From Micromonospora purpureochromogenes (GTDB lineage: Bacteria; Actinomycetota; Actinomycetes; Mycobacteriales; Micromonosporaceae): DNA of 64,000 nt. The translations under genes were made by a program, and so were the position numbers. The DNA is taken from assembly GCF_900091515.1 (NCBI RefSeq), contig NZ_LT607410.1, positions 2,294,001-2,358,000 of the forward strand. Reading direction: 5' to 3'. Positions 23,753 through 32,350 of this stretch are shown here, piece after piece; the first letter of the stretch is position 1; each line of letters begins with the position of its first letter. Under the pieces are notes generated by a model. It was given only the letters and a program-made list of their open reading frames with translations, did not search any database and was not told the origin of the DNA.

Positions 23753-26700
23753 ATGACCAGACCGGCCAGGGGACGGCTCGCCCGGTACGGCTTCGGCACC
23801 GCGCAGTCCGACGGCGGCTCCCGCGCGGCCGACCTGCTCGGCCCGGACGGCCTCGGGCTGTGGCGGGTCGAGGAGCAGGAGCCGGTCGACGAGCCGGCCG
23901 CCGAGCTGCTGGCCGCGCTCGCCCGGGCCGCCGACCCGGACCTGGCCCTGCGCCAGCTGCACCGGCTGGTCGAGGCGGAGCGCCGGGCCGTCGACCCGCC
24001 CGTGCTGCTCGACGCGGTGCACGCCGACCCGGGGCTGCGCCGCCGGCTGGTCGCCGTGCTCGGCGCCTCGTCGGCGCTCGGCGACCACCTGGTCGCCAAC
24101 CCCGAGCAGTGGACCGTGCTGGCCACCGCACCGGACGGGCTCGCGCCCACCGCCGACGGCCGGCTGGACCTCGCCGCCGCCGGGCGGCTGACCGCCGCCA
24201 CCGCGCCGGTGGCGGTGCTGCGGCAGGCGTACCGGTTGGCGCTGCTGCGGATCGCGGCGGCCGACCTCACCGGCGGGCGCGGCCTGGAGCAGACCATGAC
24301 CGCGCTCTCCGCGCTGGCCGACGCGACCCTGGCCGCGGCGTACGAGATCGCCGTCGACGAGCTGCCCGCGGGCACGCCCCGGCCCCGGCTCGCGGTGGTC
24401 GCGATGGGCAAGTGCGGCGGCGACGAGCTGAACTACGTCTCCGACGTCGACGTGATCTTCGTGGCCGCCGACGACGCGGACCTGACCATCGCCACCACGG
24501 TCGCCGCCCGGCTGATCGGCGTCTGCGGGCTGGTCGCCTGGCCGGTGGACGCCGCGCTGCGCCCGGAGGGCAACCGGGGGCCGCTGGTGCGCACCCTCGC
24601 CAGCCACCTGGCCTACTACCAGCGCTGGGCCCGGACCTGGGAGTTTCAGGCCCTGCTCAAGGCCCGGCCGGCCGCCGGCGACCTGGCCCTGGCGCGGGAG
24701 TGGATCGAGGCGCTCGCCCCGCTGGTCTGGACCGCCGCCGAGCGGCCCGAGGCGGTCTCCGACGTCCGGGCCATGCGCCGCAGGATCATCGACAACATTC
24801 CGCCGAAGGAGCTGGACCGCGAGATCAAGCGCGGGCCGGGCGGGCTGCGCGACATCGAGTTCGCCGTCCAGCTGCTGCAACTGGTGCACGGCCGCGGCGA
24901 CGAGTCGTTGCGGGTGCCCGGCACCATCCCGGCGCTGCGCGCGCTGGTCACCGGCGGCTACGTCGGCCGCGCCGACGGCGAGGCGCTGCTGCGCGGGTAC
25001 CGCTTCCTGCGCGCCGTCGAGCACCGGCTCCAGCTCCAGGGCCTGCGCCGGACCCACACCGTGCCGACCGATCCGGCCGCGCTGCGCTGGCTCGCCGCCG
25101 CGCTCGGCTGCACCGCCACGCCGGGCCGCAGCGCCGTGGAGAGCTTCCGCGCCGAGTGGGTCGCCCACGCCACCGAGGTACGCCGGCTGCACGCCAAGCT
25201 GCTCTACCGGCCGCTGCTGGAGTCGGTGGCGCGGGTACCCGCCGACGGGCTGCGGCTCACCCCGGAGGCGGCCCGGCACCGGCTGGAGATCCTCGGCTTC
25301 GCCGACCCCGCCGGGGCGCTGCGCCACCTCCAGGCCCTCACCGGCGGGGTCAGCCGCACCGCCGCCATCCAGCGCACCCTGCTGCCGGTGCTGCTCAGCG
25401 AGTTCGCCGACGCCCCCGAGCCGGACCGCGGCCTGCTCAACTACCGCCAGGTCTCCGACAAGCTCGGCAGCACCCCCTGGTACCTGCGGCTGCTGCGCGA
25501 CTCCGGCCCGGTGGCCCGCCGGCTGGCCCGGGTGCTCTCCTCCTCCCGGTACACCGCCGACCTGCTGGCCCGGGAGCCCGAGGCGCTGCGCCTGCTGGCG
25601 GAGGAGAGCGAGCTGACGCCGCGTACCCGGGAGGTGCTCTGCGACGGCTTCGCCGCCGCCGCCGGCCGGTACCCCGACCCGGAGCAGGCGATCCGGGCGG
25701 TACGCGCGCTGCGCCGGCGGGAGCTGGTCCGGATCGCCTGCGCCGACCTGCTGAGCCGGGCCGGCGGGCTCGCCCCACGCCCGGAGCGGGGCTCGCCGGC
25801 CGCCGCGCCCCTGGCCGATGTCACCGGGGTCGGCACCGCGCTCTCCGACGTCACCGACGCCACGCTCACCGCCGCGCTGCGCACCGCGCGGGCCGCCAAG
25901 CCGGGGCCCGGCGGACTGCGGTTCGCCGTGATCGGCATGGGCCGACTCGGCGGGTACGAGTCGAACTACCTCTCCGACGCCGACGTGCTCTTCGTCTACG
26001 ACCCGCCGGCCGGGGCGGACGAGCGGGCGGCCAGCGACGCCGCCCACGGCATCGCCGAGGAGCTGCGCCGGTTGCTCGGCGTGCCCGCCCCCGACCCGCC
26101 GCTCGGCGTCGACGCCGACCTGCGCCCCGAGGGCCGGCAGGGCCCCCTGGTGCGCAGCCTCGCCGCGTACGCGCAGTACTACGCCCGCTGGTCGAAGGTG
26201 TGGGAGGCGCAGGCGCTGCTGCGCGCCCGGTTCGTCTGCGGCGACGCCGACCTTGGCGCCGAGTTCGAGGCGCTGATCGACCCGGTCCGCTGGCCGGCCG
26301 ACGGGCTGAGCCGCGAGCAGGTGGTGGAGATCCGCCGGATCAAGGCCCGGGTGGAGAACGAGCGGCTGCCCCGCGGCGCCGACCCGGCCACCCACACCAA
26401 GCTGGGGCGGGGTGGCCTGGCCGACGTCGAGTGGGCGGTGCAGCTGCTCCAGCTCCGGCACGCCGGGGCGTATCCGCAACTGCGGGGCACCCGGACCCTC
26501 GACGCGCTGGCGGCGGCCCGGGACGCCGGCCTGGTCGACCCGGCGGACGCCGCCGGGATGGCCGCCGGCTGGACGCTCGCCGCGCAGGTCCGCAACGCGC
26601 TCATGCTGGTCCGGGGCCGCGCCGGCGACCAACTGCCCCGGCACGGCGTGGAGCTGGCCGGGGTCGTCCGGCTGCTCGGCCGCGACGACCCCGGCGAGTT

Positions 26701-26767
26701 CCTCGACGAGTACCTGCGCACCGCCCGGCGGTCCCGGGCGGCCATGGAACGGGTGCTGGAGGCCTGA
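23753..26767 (+). CDS. glnE: Bifunctional glutamine synthetase adenylyltransferase/deadenylase
   Basis: A 1004-residue protein with two nucleotidyltransferase modules. The N-terminal module shows MGKCGGDELNYVSDVDVIF (about 218-236) and the C-terminal module shows MGRLGGYESNYLSDADVLF (about 728-746), each with the G-S/N-x-SDxD signature. Both are followed by helical GlnD-like domains, and RRIKARVENERLP and LGRGGLADVEW are conserved. One half adds AMP to a tyrosine of glutamine synthetase and the other removes it. The target in this window is GlnA1, which has the adenylylation loop. The ATG at 23753 lies one base after the upstream stop. Full length for the family. Confidence 0.97.
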   Translation: MTRPARGRLARYGFGTAQSDGGSRAADLLGPDGLGLWRVEEQEPVDEPAAELLAALARAADPDLALRQLHRLVEAERRAVDPPVLLDAVHADPGLRRRLVAVLGASSALGDHLVANPEQWTVLATAPDGLAPTADGRLDLAAAGRLTAATAPVAVLRQAYRLALLRIAAADLTGGRGLEQTMTALSALADATLAAAYEIAVDELPAGTPRPRLAVVAMGKCGGDELNYVSDVDVIFVAADDADLTIATTVAARLIGVCGLVAWPVDAALRPEGNRGPLVRTLASHLAYYQRWARTWEFQALLKARPAAGDLALAREWIEALAPLVWTAAERPEAVSDVRAMRRRIIDNIPPKELDREIKRGPGGLRDIEFAVQLLQLVHGRGDESLRVPGTIPALRALVTGGYVGRADGEALLRGYRFLRAVEHRLQLQGLRRTHTVPTDPAALRWLAAALGCTATPGRSAVESFRAEWVAHATEVRRLHAKLLYRPLLESVARVPADGLRLTPEAARHRLEILGFADPAGALRHLQALTGGVSRTAAIQRTLLPVLLSEFADAPEPDRGLLNYRQVSDKLGSTPWYLRLLRDSGPVARRLARVLSSSRYTADLLAREPEALRLLAEESELTPRTREVLCDGFAAAAGRYPDPEQAIRAVRALRRRELVRIACADLLSRAGGLAPRPERGSPAAAPLADVTGVGTALSDVTDATLTAALRTARAAKPGPGGLRFAVIGMGRLGGYESNYLSDADVLFVYDPPAGADERAASDAAHGIAEELRRLLGVPAPDPPLGVDADLRPEGRQGPLVRSLAAYAQYYARWSKVWEAQALLRARFVCGDADLGAEFEALIDPVRWPADGLSREQVVEIRRIKARVENERLPRGADPATHTKLGRGGLADVEWAVQLLQLRHAGAYPQLRGTRTLDALAAARDAGLVDPADAAGMAAGWTLAAQVRNALMLVRGRAGDQLPRHGVELAGVVRLLGRDDPGEFLDEYLRTARRSRAAMERVLEA

Positions 26768-26773
26768 GCGCCG

Positions 26774-28429
26774 TCAGCGGCGGCGGACCAGCACCAGGTG
26801 GTCGACCAGGGTGGCCGGCTGCCCGTCCGGGTCGGTGACCTCGCGCCGGGGCGCGTCCAACCGCTCGGTCCGCCAGCCGTCCGGGTCCAGGTCGAGTTCG
26901 GCCAGCGTCTCCTCCGGGGTGGCGAAGCGCACGTGCGGGTGGGCCAGTCGGGACCACGGCGGGACCTCGCCGTGCTCGACGATCAGCAGCCGGCCCCCGG
27001 GCGCCACCGCCCGCGCCGCCGCCCGGAGCACCTCGGCCCGGGGGAACTCCAGCGGCGACTGGAGGAACTGCGCGGAGACCAGGTCGAACAACCCCTCCGG
27101 GAAGGTGCGGGTCAGGTCGTGCCGCTGGAAGTCGATCCGGGTCGCCACCCCGGCCGTGGCCGCCTCGGCCGCCGCCCGGTCCAGGGCGGTGGTGGAGACG
27201 TCCACCGCGGTCACCCGCCAGCCCCGACCGGCCAGCCAGATCGCGTCGGCGCCCTCGCCGCAGCCGAGGTCGAGCGCGGTGCCCGCCGGCAGCGGATCGA
27301 CGACGTCGACCAGATGCGGGTTGGCCCGCCCGCTCCAGATCCGCTCCCGCCGCTGGTAGAGCTCGTCCCAGTGCCGCGCCGTCTCGGCGTCCACCACGTC
27401 CGCACCGGTCCCGGCGACGCCGTCCGCGCCGGTCCCGGCCTCGGTGTCGGCGCCGGTGCGGGCGCGCAGCGCGGTGACCGCCCGGTCGGTCTCCTCGGCG
27501 ATCAGGTCGGCGTTGAGCGCCGCGCCGGCCTTCACCCCCGCCGCCGCGGCGGCGATCACGGTGGCCTGCGGGTCGGTCACGTTGCCGGCCACCCAGACCC
27601 CCGGCACCGGGGTCGCCCCGCTGGCGTCGGCGGCGACGTGGTCGCCGAAGACGTGCCCGCCGACGACGAACTCGCTGGTCATCAGGCCGAGCCCGGCCAG
27701 CAGGTCGGCCCGCGCGGCGAACCGGGGCCCGACCACCAGCGCCTGCCGGGCGACGAGTTCCCCGGATCGCAGCCGTACGCCGGTGAGCCGGTCGTCGGTC
27801 ACCTCCAGCCCCGTCACCTCGCCCTCGACCACCCGTACGCCGCGGGCGGCGAGCTGCTCGGCCTGCTCGGGGGCCAGCGGCGGGCCGGTGTGCGTGAACA
27901 CCACCACGTCGTCGGTGAGCTGACGGAACAGCAGCGCGTGATGGGTGGTCATCGGCCCGGTGGCCAGCACGCCCACGGCCTGGTCCCGCACCTCCCAGCC
28001 GTGGCAGTACGGGCAGTGCAGCACGTCCCGGCCCCAGCGTTCGGCCAGCCCCGGGATCGCGGGCAGCTCGTCGACCAACCCCGTGGTGACCAGCAGCCGC
28101 CGTGCCCGCACCAGCTCTCCGTCGGCCAGTTCCACCTCGAACCGGGCCCGGTCGTGCGGCCCCTCGACCCGGTGCGCCTTGGTGACCGTGCCGTCGACGA
28201 CCTCGACGCCGTACCCGGCGACCTCCACCCGGCCCGTCGCGTACAGGTCGGCGGGGGCGACGCCCTCGCTGGTGAGGTAGTTGTGCACGTGCCCGGCGGG
28301 GGCGTTGCGCGGCGCCCCGCCGTCGATCACCAGCACCGACCGGCGGGACCGGCCCAGGGTGAGCGCGCCGCTGAGCCCCGCCGCGCCGCCGCCGACCACC
28401 ACCACGTCGTAGATCCGGTGCTCCCGCAT
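26774..28429 (-). CDS. Thioredoxin-reductase-like FAD oxidoreductase fused to a SAM methyltransferase
   Basis: A 551-residue fusion. Residues 1-305 are a TrxR-like flavoprotein: VVVGGGAAGLSGA binds FAD, and the redox pair is C139-P-Y-C142 (DVLHCPYCHGW). The NAD(P)-binding GxGxxA/G motif is weak (GVLATGPMTTH), so the reductant is uncertain. A Gly/Thr/Ala linker with GTGAD repeats leads to a class I methyltransferase (ALDLGCGEGADAIWLA) near residue 385. The same fusion is known in other actinobacteria. The ATG at 28429 follows GGGGGAACGAGG. It is divergent from an XRE-cupin gene that likely regulates it. Substrate unknown; it could chemically modify thiols or selenium/tellurium species. Confidence 0.92.
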   Translation of the reverse strand: MREHRIYDVVVVGGGAAGLSGALTLGRSRRSVLVIDGGAPRNAPAGHVHNYLTSEGVAPADLYATGRVEVAGYGVEVVDGTVTKAHRVEGPHDRARFEVELADGELVRARRLLVTTGLVDELPAIPGLAERWGRDVLHCPYCHGWEVRDQAVGVLATGPMTTHHALLFRQLTDDVVVFTHTGPPLAPEQAEQLAARGVRVVEGEVTGLEVTDDRLTGVRLRSGELVARQALVVGPRFAARADLLAGLGLMTSEFVVGGHVFGDHVAADASGATPVPGVWVAGNVTDPQATVIAAAAAGVKAGAALNADLIAEETDRAVTALRARTGADTEAGTGADGVAGTGADVVDAETARHWDELYQRRERIWSGRANPHLVDVVDPLPAGTALDLGCGEGADAIWLAGRGWRVTAVDVSTTALDRAAAEAATAGVATRIDFQRHDLTRTFPEGLFDLVSAQFLQSPLEFPRAEVLRAAARAVAPGGRLLIVEHGEVPPWSRLAHPHVRFATPEETLAELDLDPDGWRTERLDAPRREVTDPDGQPATLVDHLVLVRRR

Positions 28430-28507
28430 CCTCGTTCCCCCTCCGGGCGGGTCCGTCCCGCCCATGCCCCGGATCGTCCGCGCTGCTTCCCGGGCTGACA
28501 AGTATCG

Positions 28508-28522
28508 TTGCCGAGATGGCAA
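28508..28522 (+). promoter_or_regulatory. Palindromic operator overlapping the XRE-cupin start codon
   Basis: TTGCC-GAGAT-GGCAA is a perfect 5-5-5 palindrome at 28508-28522, with the gene's ATG inside it (28516). It lies in the 86-bp gap between the divergent regulator and oxidoreductase genes and is the obvious candidate autorepressor site. Confidence 0.55.
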
Positions 28523-29139
28523 ACGAACGGATGGCGGACGACACCGCGGCCCCGGACGAGGTGCTGACGGCGGTCGGGCCCCGCCTGCGGGCCCTGCGCC
28601 AGCAGCGCGCCGTGACGCTGGCCCAGCTCTCCGCCGCCACCGGCATCTCGGTGAGCACCCTGTCCCGGCTTGAGTCCGGCGGCCGACGGCCCACCCTGGA
28701 GCTGCTGCTCCCGCTGGCCCGGTTCCACCGGGTGCCGCTCGACGACCTGGTCGGCGCGCCGGAGACCGGGGACCCCCGGGTCCGGCTCCGGTCGGTGGAC
28801 CGCAACGGGGTCACCATCGTGCCGCTGACCCGCCGTCCCGGCGGGGTGCAGGCCTACAAGATGATCTACCCGCCCGGCGGGCGGCCGGGGGAGCCCGAGC
28901 AGCAGGTGCACGAGGGGTACGAGTGGCTCTACGTGCTCTCCGGGCGGTGCCGGCTGCTGCTCGGCAGCCACGAGCTGACCCTGGAGGCGGGGGAGGTCGC
29001 CGAGTTCGACACCCGTACGCCGCACTGGTTCGGCAACCCGTACGACAGCCCGCTGGAGATCCTCAGCCTCTTCGGGCCGCAGGGGGAGCGGCTGCACGTC
29101 CGCGCCCGTCCCTCCCCGGTACGCCGCGACCTCGGCTGA
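28516..29139 (+). CDS. XRE-family regulator with cupin sensor domain
   Basis: A 207-residue protein. Residues 20-80 are an XRE helix-turn-helix ([20 protein letters not shown]). Residues 110-195 form a small cupin barrel (YPPGGRPGEPEQQVHEGYEW, LGSHELTLEAGEVAEFDTR, PHWFGNP), which in this family senses small ligands. It is divergent from the TrxR-methyltransferase fusion, the usual partner, and probably controls that gene and itself. The start ATG at 28516 is embedded in the palindrome TTGCC-N5-GGCAA, suggesting tight autoregulation. Confidence 0.92.
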   Translation: MANERMADDTAAPDEVLTAVGPRLRALRQQRAVTLAQLSAATGISVSTLSRLESGGRRPTLELLLPLARFHRVPLDDLVGAPETGDPRVRLRSVDRNGVTIVPLTRRPGGVQAYKMIYPPGGRPGEPEQQVHEGYEWLYVLSGRCRLLLGSHELTLEAGEVAEFDTRTPHWFGNPYDSPLEILSLFGPQGERLHVRARPSPVRRDLG

Positions 29140-29167
29140 CCGGCCCGGCCCGTCCTGGCCGGGCCGG
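29140..29167 (+). terminator. Hairpin terminator after the XRE-cupin gene
   Basis: CCGGCCCGGCC, a 6-nt loop, GGCCGGGCCGG: an 11-bp perfect stem starting at the stop codon. No T-run, as is usual for high-GC actinomycete terminators. Confidence 0.6.
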
Positions 29168-29314
29168 CCGTGCGGCCCTGTGGAGCTGATGACGCAGACG
29201 ACTCAGCCGGCTTTTCGCCCTACGGATCTGGTGCCGCCGCCGTGAATCGTCTACGACATCAGCTCGAAAGGGCGTGGCGGGGACACCCGGCCGGGTCCGC
29301 CGGCCGGCGGTCCC

Positions 29315-30898
29315 TCACCCGCCCAGGGTGTAGGTGCCGGCGCCCGGCACGGTGACCGTCGTCCAGTCCCCGTCCGCGGCGACGGTGGCGCCACCGGAGG
29401 CGGCCAGCCAGCGGGTGTGCCACACCCGGACCGGGATCGTGCCGGCGGCGGACGTGTGGAACGTCAGCGAGGACCCGTCCTGCCCGACGAACTCGCCGGG
29501 AGCGCCCACGATCGGCGTCGGGTCGGCCACCGCGTAGAGCCGCCACCGCCCGTCCGACCAGACCTCCCTCAGGTACGGCAGGCCGGCGGAGACCAGCTCG
29601 GCCTCGGCCCGGCCGACCCAGGACAGCGGCGCGTCGGGCACCGCCACGTACTGCACGGCGAACTCGTCGAGCCAGGCCCGGTAGCTCTCGGCGGTCAGCG
29701 GCACGCCGGTGCCGGCGGCCCCCGGCACGGTGGTGAAGAAGAGCGGGTTGCGGGCGATGTCCGCCTGCCGCAGCCAGCCCCGGGCCAGTGGCAGCTCGCC
29801 GAGCTGGGCGGCCTCCCAGTAGTTGCGGGTCGGCGGCACCTCCACCCGGCCGGTGAGCCCGCGCCGGGCCAGCTCGGCCCGCAGCGGCGCGAAGAACGAC
29901 CGGGCGGCGGTCGGGTCGTCGACGCTGCGCAGGTCGGCGGCGACGACCGGCGGCTGCCACGCGCAGACCGCCGCCAGCAGCACGGCGAGCGCCACCCCAC
30001 CCGCCGCCCGACCCCACCGGGCCATCCCGGTCGGCCGGCGAGGCGGGCGGGCGGCGGCGGCCAGCACCGGCAGCGCGAACATCACCACCAGCCGGGTGGC
30101 GTTCAACCCGACCGGGGTGTGCACCAGTGCCGCCGCCAGCACCCCCGCCGCCGACAGCAGCGCCCCCACCCGCACCGGCCGGTACGCCACCAGCGCCGCC
30201 ACCAGCAGACTGGTCAGCACCGTCCGTAACGTGTCGGTGCGGCTGATGTTCATCCAGCCGCCCTCACCGAAGAGCAGCCCGGTCACCCCCAGCGGCAGCG
30301 CGGCGGCGACGCCGAGCAGCACGCCGTCGGCGTACCGGCGGGTGAGCAGCAGCGCCGCGCCGGCCAGGCCGACGAAGAGGCCGGCGACGGGGCTGGTCGC
30401 CGAGGCCAGCAGCGCGCCGGCCGCGACCAGGACGGGGCGGGCCCAGCGGCGGCCCGGCGGGCCGTGCGTCGGCAGGGTCAGCGCCAGCAGCGCCGCCAGC
30501 CCGAACGCCACGCCGAGGGCGTAGGTGACCCGCCCGGAGACCAGGTTGCCGGTGATGGTGAACACCCCGACCAGGCTGCCGAGCAGGGGCCGGGGCACCG
30601 GCGTGCGCACCAGCAGCGCCGCGAACGCGGTGGCCGCCGCGACCAGGGCGAGCACGCCGGTGACGCGCACCCCGAGGGTGGCCATCAGCGGCGGCGTCAC
30701 CAGGCTGTAGCCGAGCGGGTGGATGCCGGCGTACCAGCGCAGGTCGACCAGGGAGGTGCCGTGCGCGGCGAAGAAGTCGGCCCGGGCGACCTGGGCGGAG
30801 AGGTCCGAACCCATCGGCGGCAGCGCCAGCCACACCGCGCCGGCCACGGCGGCGCAGCCGGCGGAGAGCCCCACCACCCTGCTGCGCCGCATGCCCAC
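29315..30898 (-). CDS. Multi-pass membrane protein, putative GT-C-like glycosyltransferase
   Basis: A 527-residue protein with ten or more hydrophobic helices in the first 330 residues, then a soluble extracytoplasmic domain (FFAPLRAELARRGL, YWEAAQLGELPLARGW, EFAVQYVAVPDAP) of the kind seen in mycobacterial-type polyprenyl-dependent sugar transferases. An acidic motif near the first loop (GSDLSAQVARADFF) recalls GT-C enzymes. It is divergent from two MptB-like mannosyltransferases with only 29 bp between starts, which supports a cell-envelope glycan role. No specific activity can be assigned. Confidence 0.7.
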   Translation of the reverse strand: MGMRRSRVVGLSAGCAAVAGAVWLALPPMGSDLSAQVARADFFAAHGTSLVDLRWYAGIHPLGYSLVTPPLMATLGVRVTGVLALVAAATAFAALLVRTPVPRPLLGSLVGVFTITGNLVSGRVTYALGVAFGLAALLALTLPTHGPPGRRWARPVLVAAGALLASATSPVAGLFVGLAGAALLLTRRYADGVLLGVAAALPLGVTGLLFGEGGWMNISRTDTLRTVLTSLLVAALVAYRPVRVGALLSAAGVLAAALVHTPVGLNATRLVVMFALPVLAAAARPPRRPTGMARWGRAAGGVALAVLLAAVCAWQPPVVAADLRSVDDPTAARSFFAPLRAELARRGLTGRVEVPPTRNYWEAAQLGELPLARGWLRQADIARNPLFFTTVPGAAGTGVPLTAESYRAWLDEFAVQYVAVPDAPLSWVGRAEAELVSAGLPYLREVWSDGRWRLYAVADPTPIVGAPGEFVGQDGSSLTFHTSAAGTIPVRVWHTRWLAASGGATVAADGDWTTVTVPGAGTYTLGG

Positions 30899-30927
30899 CT
30901 CCGGTCCGCGACCACCGTACTGGCAGC

Positions 30928-32337
30928 ATGTCGGACGTGCCTCACCACCTCTCGCGCTGGATCGGCCTGGCCGGCTCGACGCTGCTCGCCGTCGCCGCGT
31001 ACCTCGGTGGCGCGCTGCCGGACTCCCCGCTGCGCCCCACCCCGGTCAGCATCTGGCAGGGCCGGCACGGGCCGCTGGTCATCGGCCTCTGGCTGGCCGG
31101 CACCGCGCTGATGGCGTGGGCCTGGTGGTCGCTGCGCGACCGGGTGCCGTCCGCCCGCTGGGCGCTGGTCACCGCCGGGCTCTGGCTGGTCCCGCTGCTG
31201 GTCGCGCCGCCACTGGGCAGCCGGGACGTCTACGCGTACGCCTGCCAGGGCGCGAGCTACGCGGCCGGGATCAGCCCGTACGAGCAGGGCGTCTCCGCGC
31301 TGCCCTGCCCGTGGTTGGACACCATCTCGTACATCTGGCGGGACACCCCCGCGCCGTACGGGCCGCTGTTCGTCATGATCTCCGGCGCGATCGTCAAGGC
31401 CACCGGCTCGCTCACCGCCGCCGCCGCGCTGTTCCGGCTGCTGGCGCTGGCCGGGGTGGCGCTGACCGCCTGGTGCCTGCCGGTGCTGGCCCGCCGCTGC
31501 GGGGTGCCGGTGCCGCGGGCGCTCTGGCTGGCCCTGGCGTCCCCCCTGGTCGGCGTGCACCTGATCTCCGGCGCGCACAACGACGCGCTGATGGTCGGCC
31601 TGATGGTCGCCGGGTTGGCGGTGGTGGCGTCCCGGCCCGGTCGCCGCTGGGCGCTGCTGGCCGGGGGAGTGCTGCTCGGGCTCGCCGCCGCCGTGAAGAT
31701 CACCGCGTTGGTGGTGGTGCCGTTCGCCGCGCTGGCCGCGATGGCCGGGCCGTACCGGATCCGGACGCTGATCCGGGACGGCGGCCCGGTGGTCGGCGGC
31801 GCGCTCGCGGCGGCGCTCGGGGCGAGCTTCGCGGCGGGCCTGGGCTTCGGCTGGATCAGCGGGCTGGAGCAGGGGAGCCTGGTGATCGCCTGGACCTCGC
31901 CGTCCACCGCGGTCGGGCAGACCGTCGGGTACGTCGCGGCGCTCTTCGGCGCGCACGTCGACGCGCTGCCGGTGACCAGGGCGATCGGCGTGCTGGTGCT
32001 CGCCGTGCTGCTGGTGTGGCTGTGGTGGCGGGCCCGTACCCGGGATCCGCTCTGGCACGCCGGGCTGGCCCTGGCCGCCACGGTGGCCCTGTCCCCGCTC
32101 TTCCACCCCTGGTACTGGATCTGGCCGCTGACCGTGCTGGCCGCCACCGCGCGGCGTACCGGATGGTTCTCGCTGGTCGCGCTGGTGTCGTCGTTCCTGG
32201 TGCTGGCCGACGGCACCGGCCTGGCCCGGTTCACCAAGATGCCCGGTGCGCCGCTGATGACGCTGTTGGTGATCGTGGTGGCCGTCCGGTTGGTACGGTC
32301 GGCTCGGGCGGCCCGCCGGCCGGCCCCCGCCGCCTGA
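30928..32337 (+). CDS. mptB: MptB-like polyprenol-phosphomannose-dependent alpha-1,6-mannosyltransferase
   Basis: A 469-residue membrane glycosyltransferase with about 12 helices. SRDVYAYACQGASYAAG contains the GT-C catalytic-loop motif, followed by IWRDTPAPYGPLF and HLISGAHNDALM, all conserved in mycobacterial MptB/MptA. MptB elongates the alpha-1,6 mannan backbone of lipomannan using decaprenyl-phosphate mannose. A second homologue follows 13 bp downstream and is clearly a duplicate (same IWRDTPAPYGP and SGAHND-type motifs). The ATG at 30928 has weak ribosome-site similarity; the gene is likely leaderless. Confidence 0.85.
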   Translation: MSDVPHHLSRWIGLAGSTLLAVAAYLGGALPDSPLRPTPVSIWQGRHGPLVIGLWLAGTALMAWAWWSLRDRVPSARWALVTAGLWLVPLLVAPPLGSRDVYAYACQGASYAAGISPYEQGVSALPCPWLDTISYIWRDTPAPYGPLFVMISGAIVKATGSLTAAAALFRLLALAGVALTAWCLPVLARRCGVPVPRALWLALASPLVGVHLISGAHNDALMVGLMVAGLAVVASRPGRRWALLAGGVLLGLAAAVKITALVVVPFAALAAMAGPYRIRTLIRDGGPVVGGALAAALGASFAAGLGFGWISGLEQGSLVIAWTSPSTAVGQTVGYVAALFGAHVDALPVTRAIGVLVLAVLLVWLWWRARTRDPLWHAGLALAATVALSPLFHPWYWIWPLTVLAATARRTGWFSLVALVSSFLVLADGTGLARFTKMPGAPLMTLLVIVVAVRLVRSARAARRPAPAA

Positions 32338-32350
32338 GGAGAGGTTGCCG

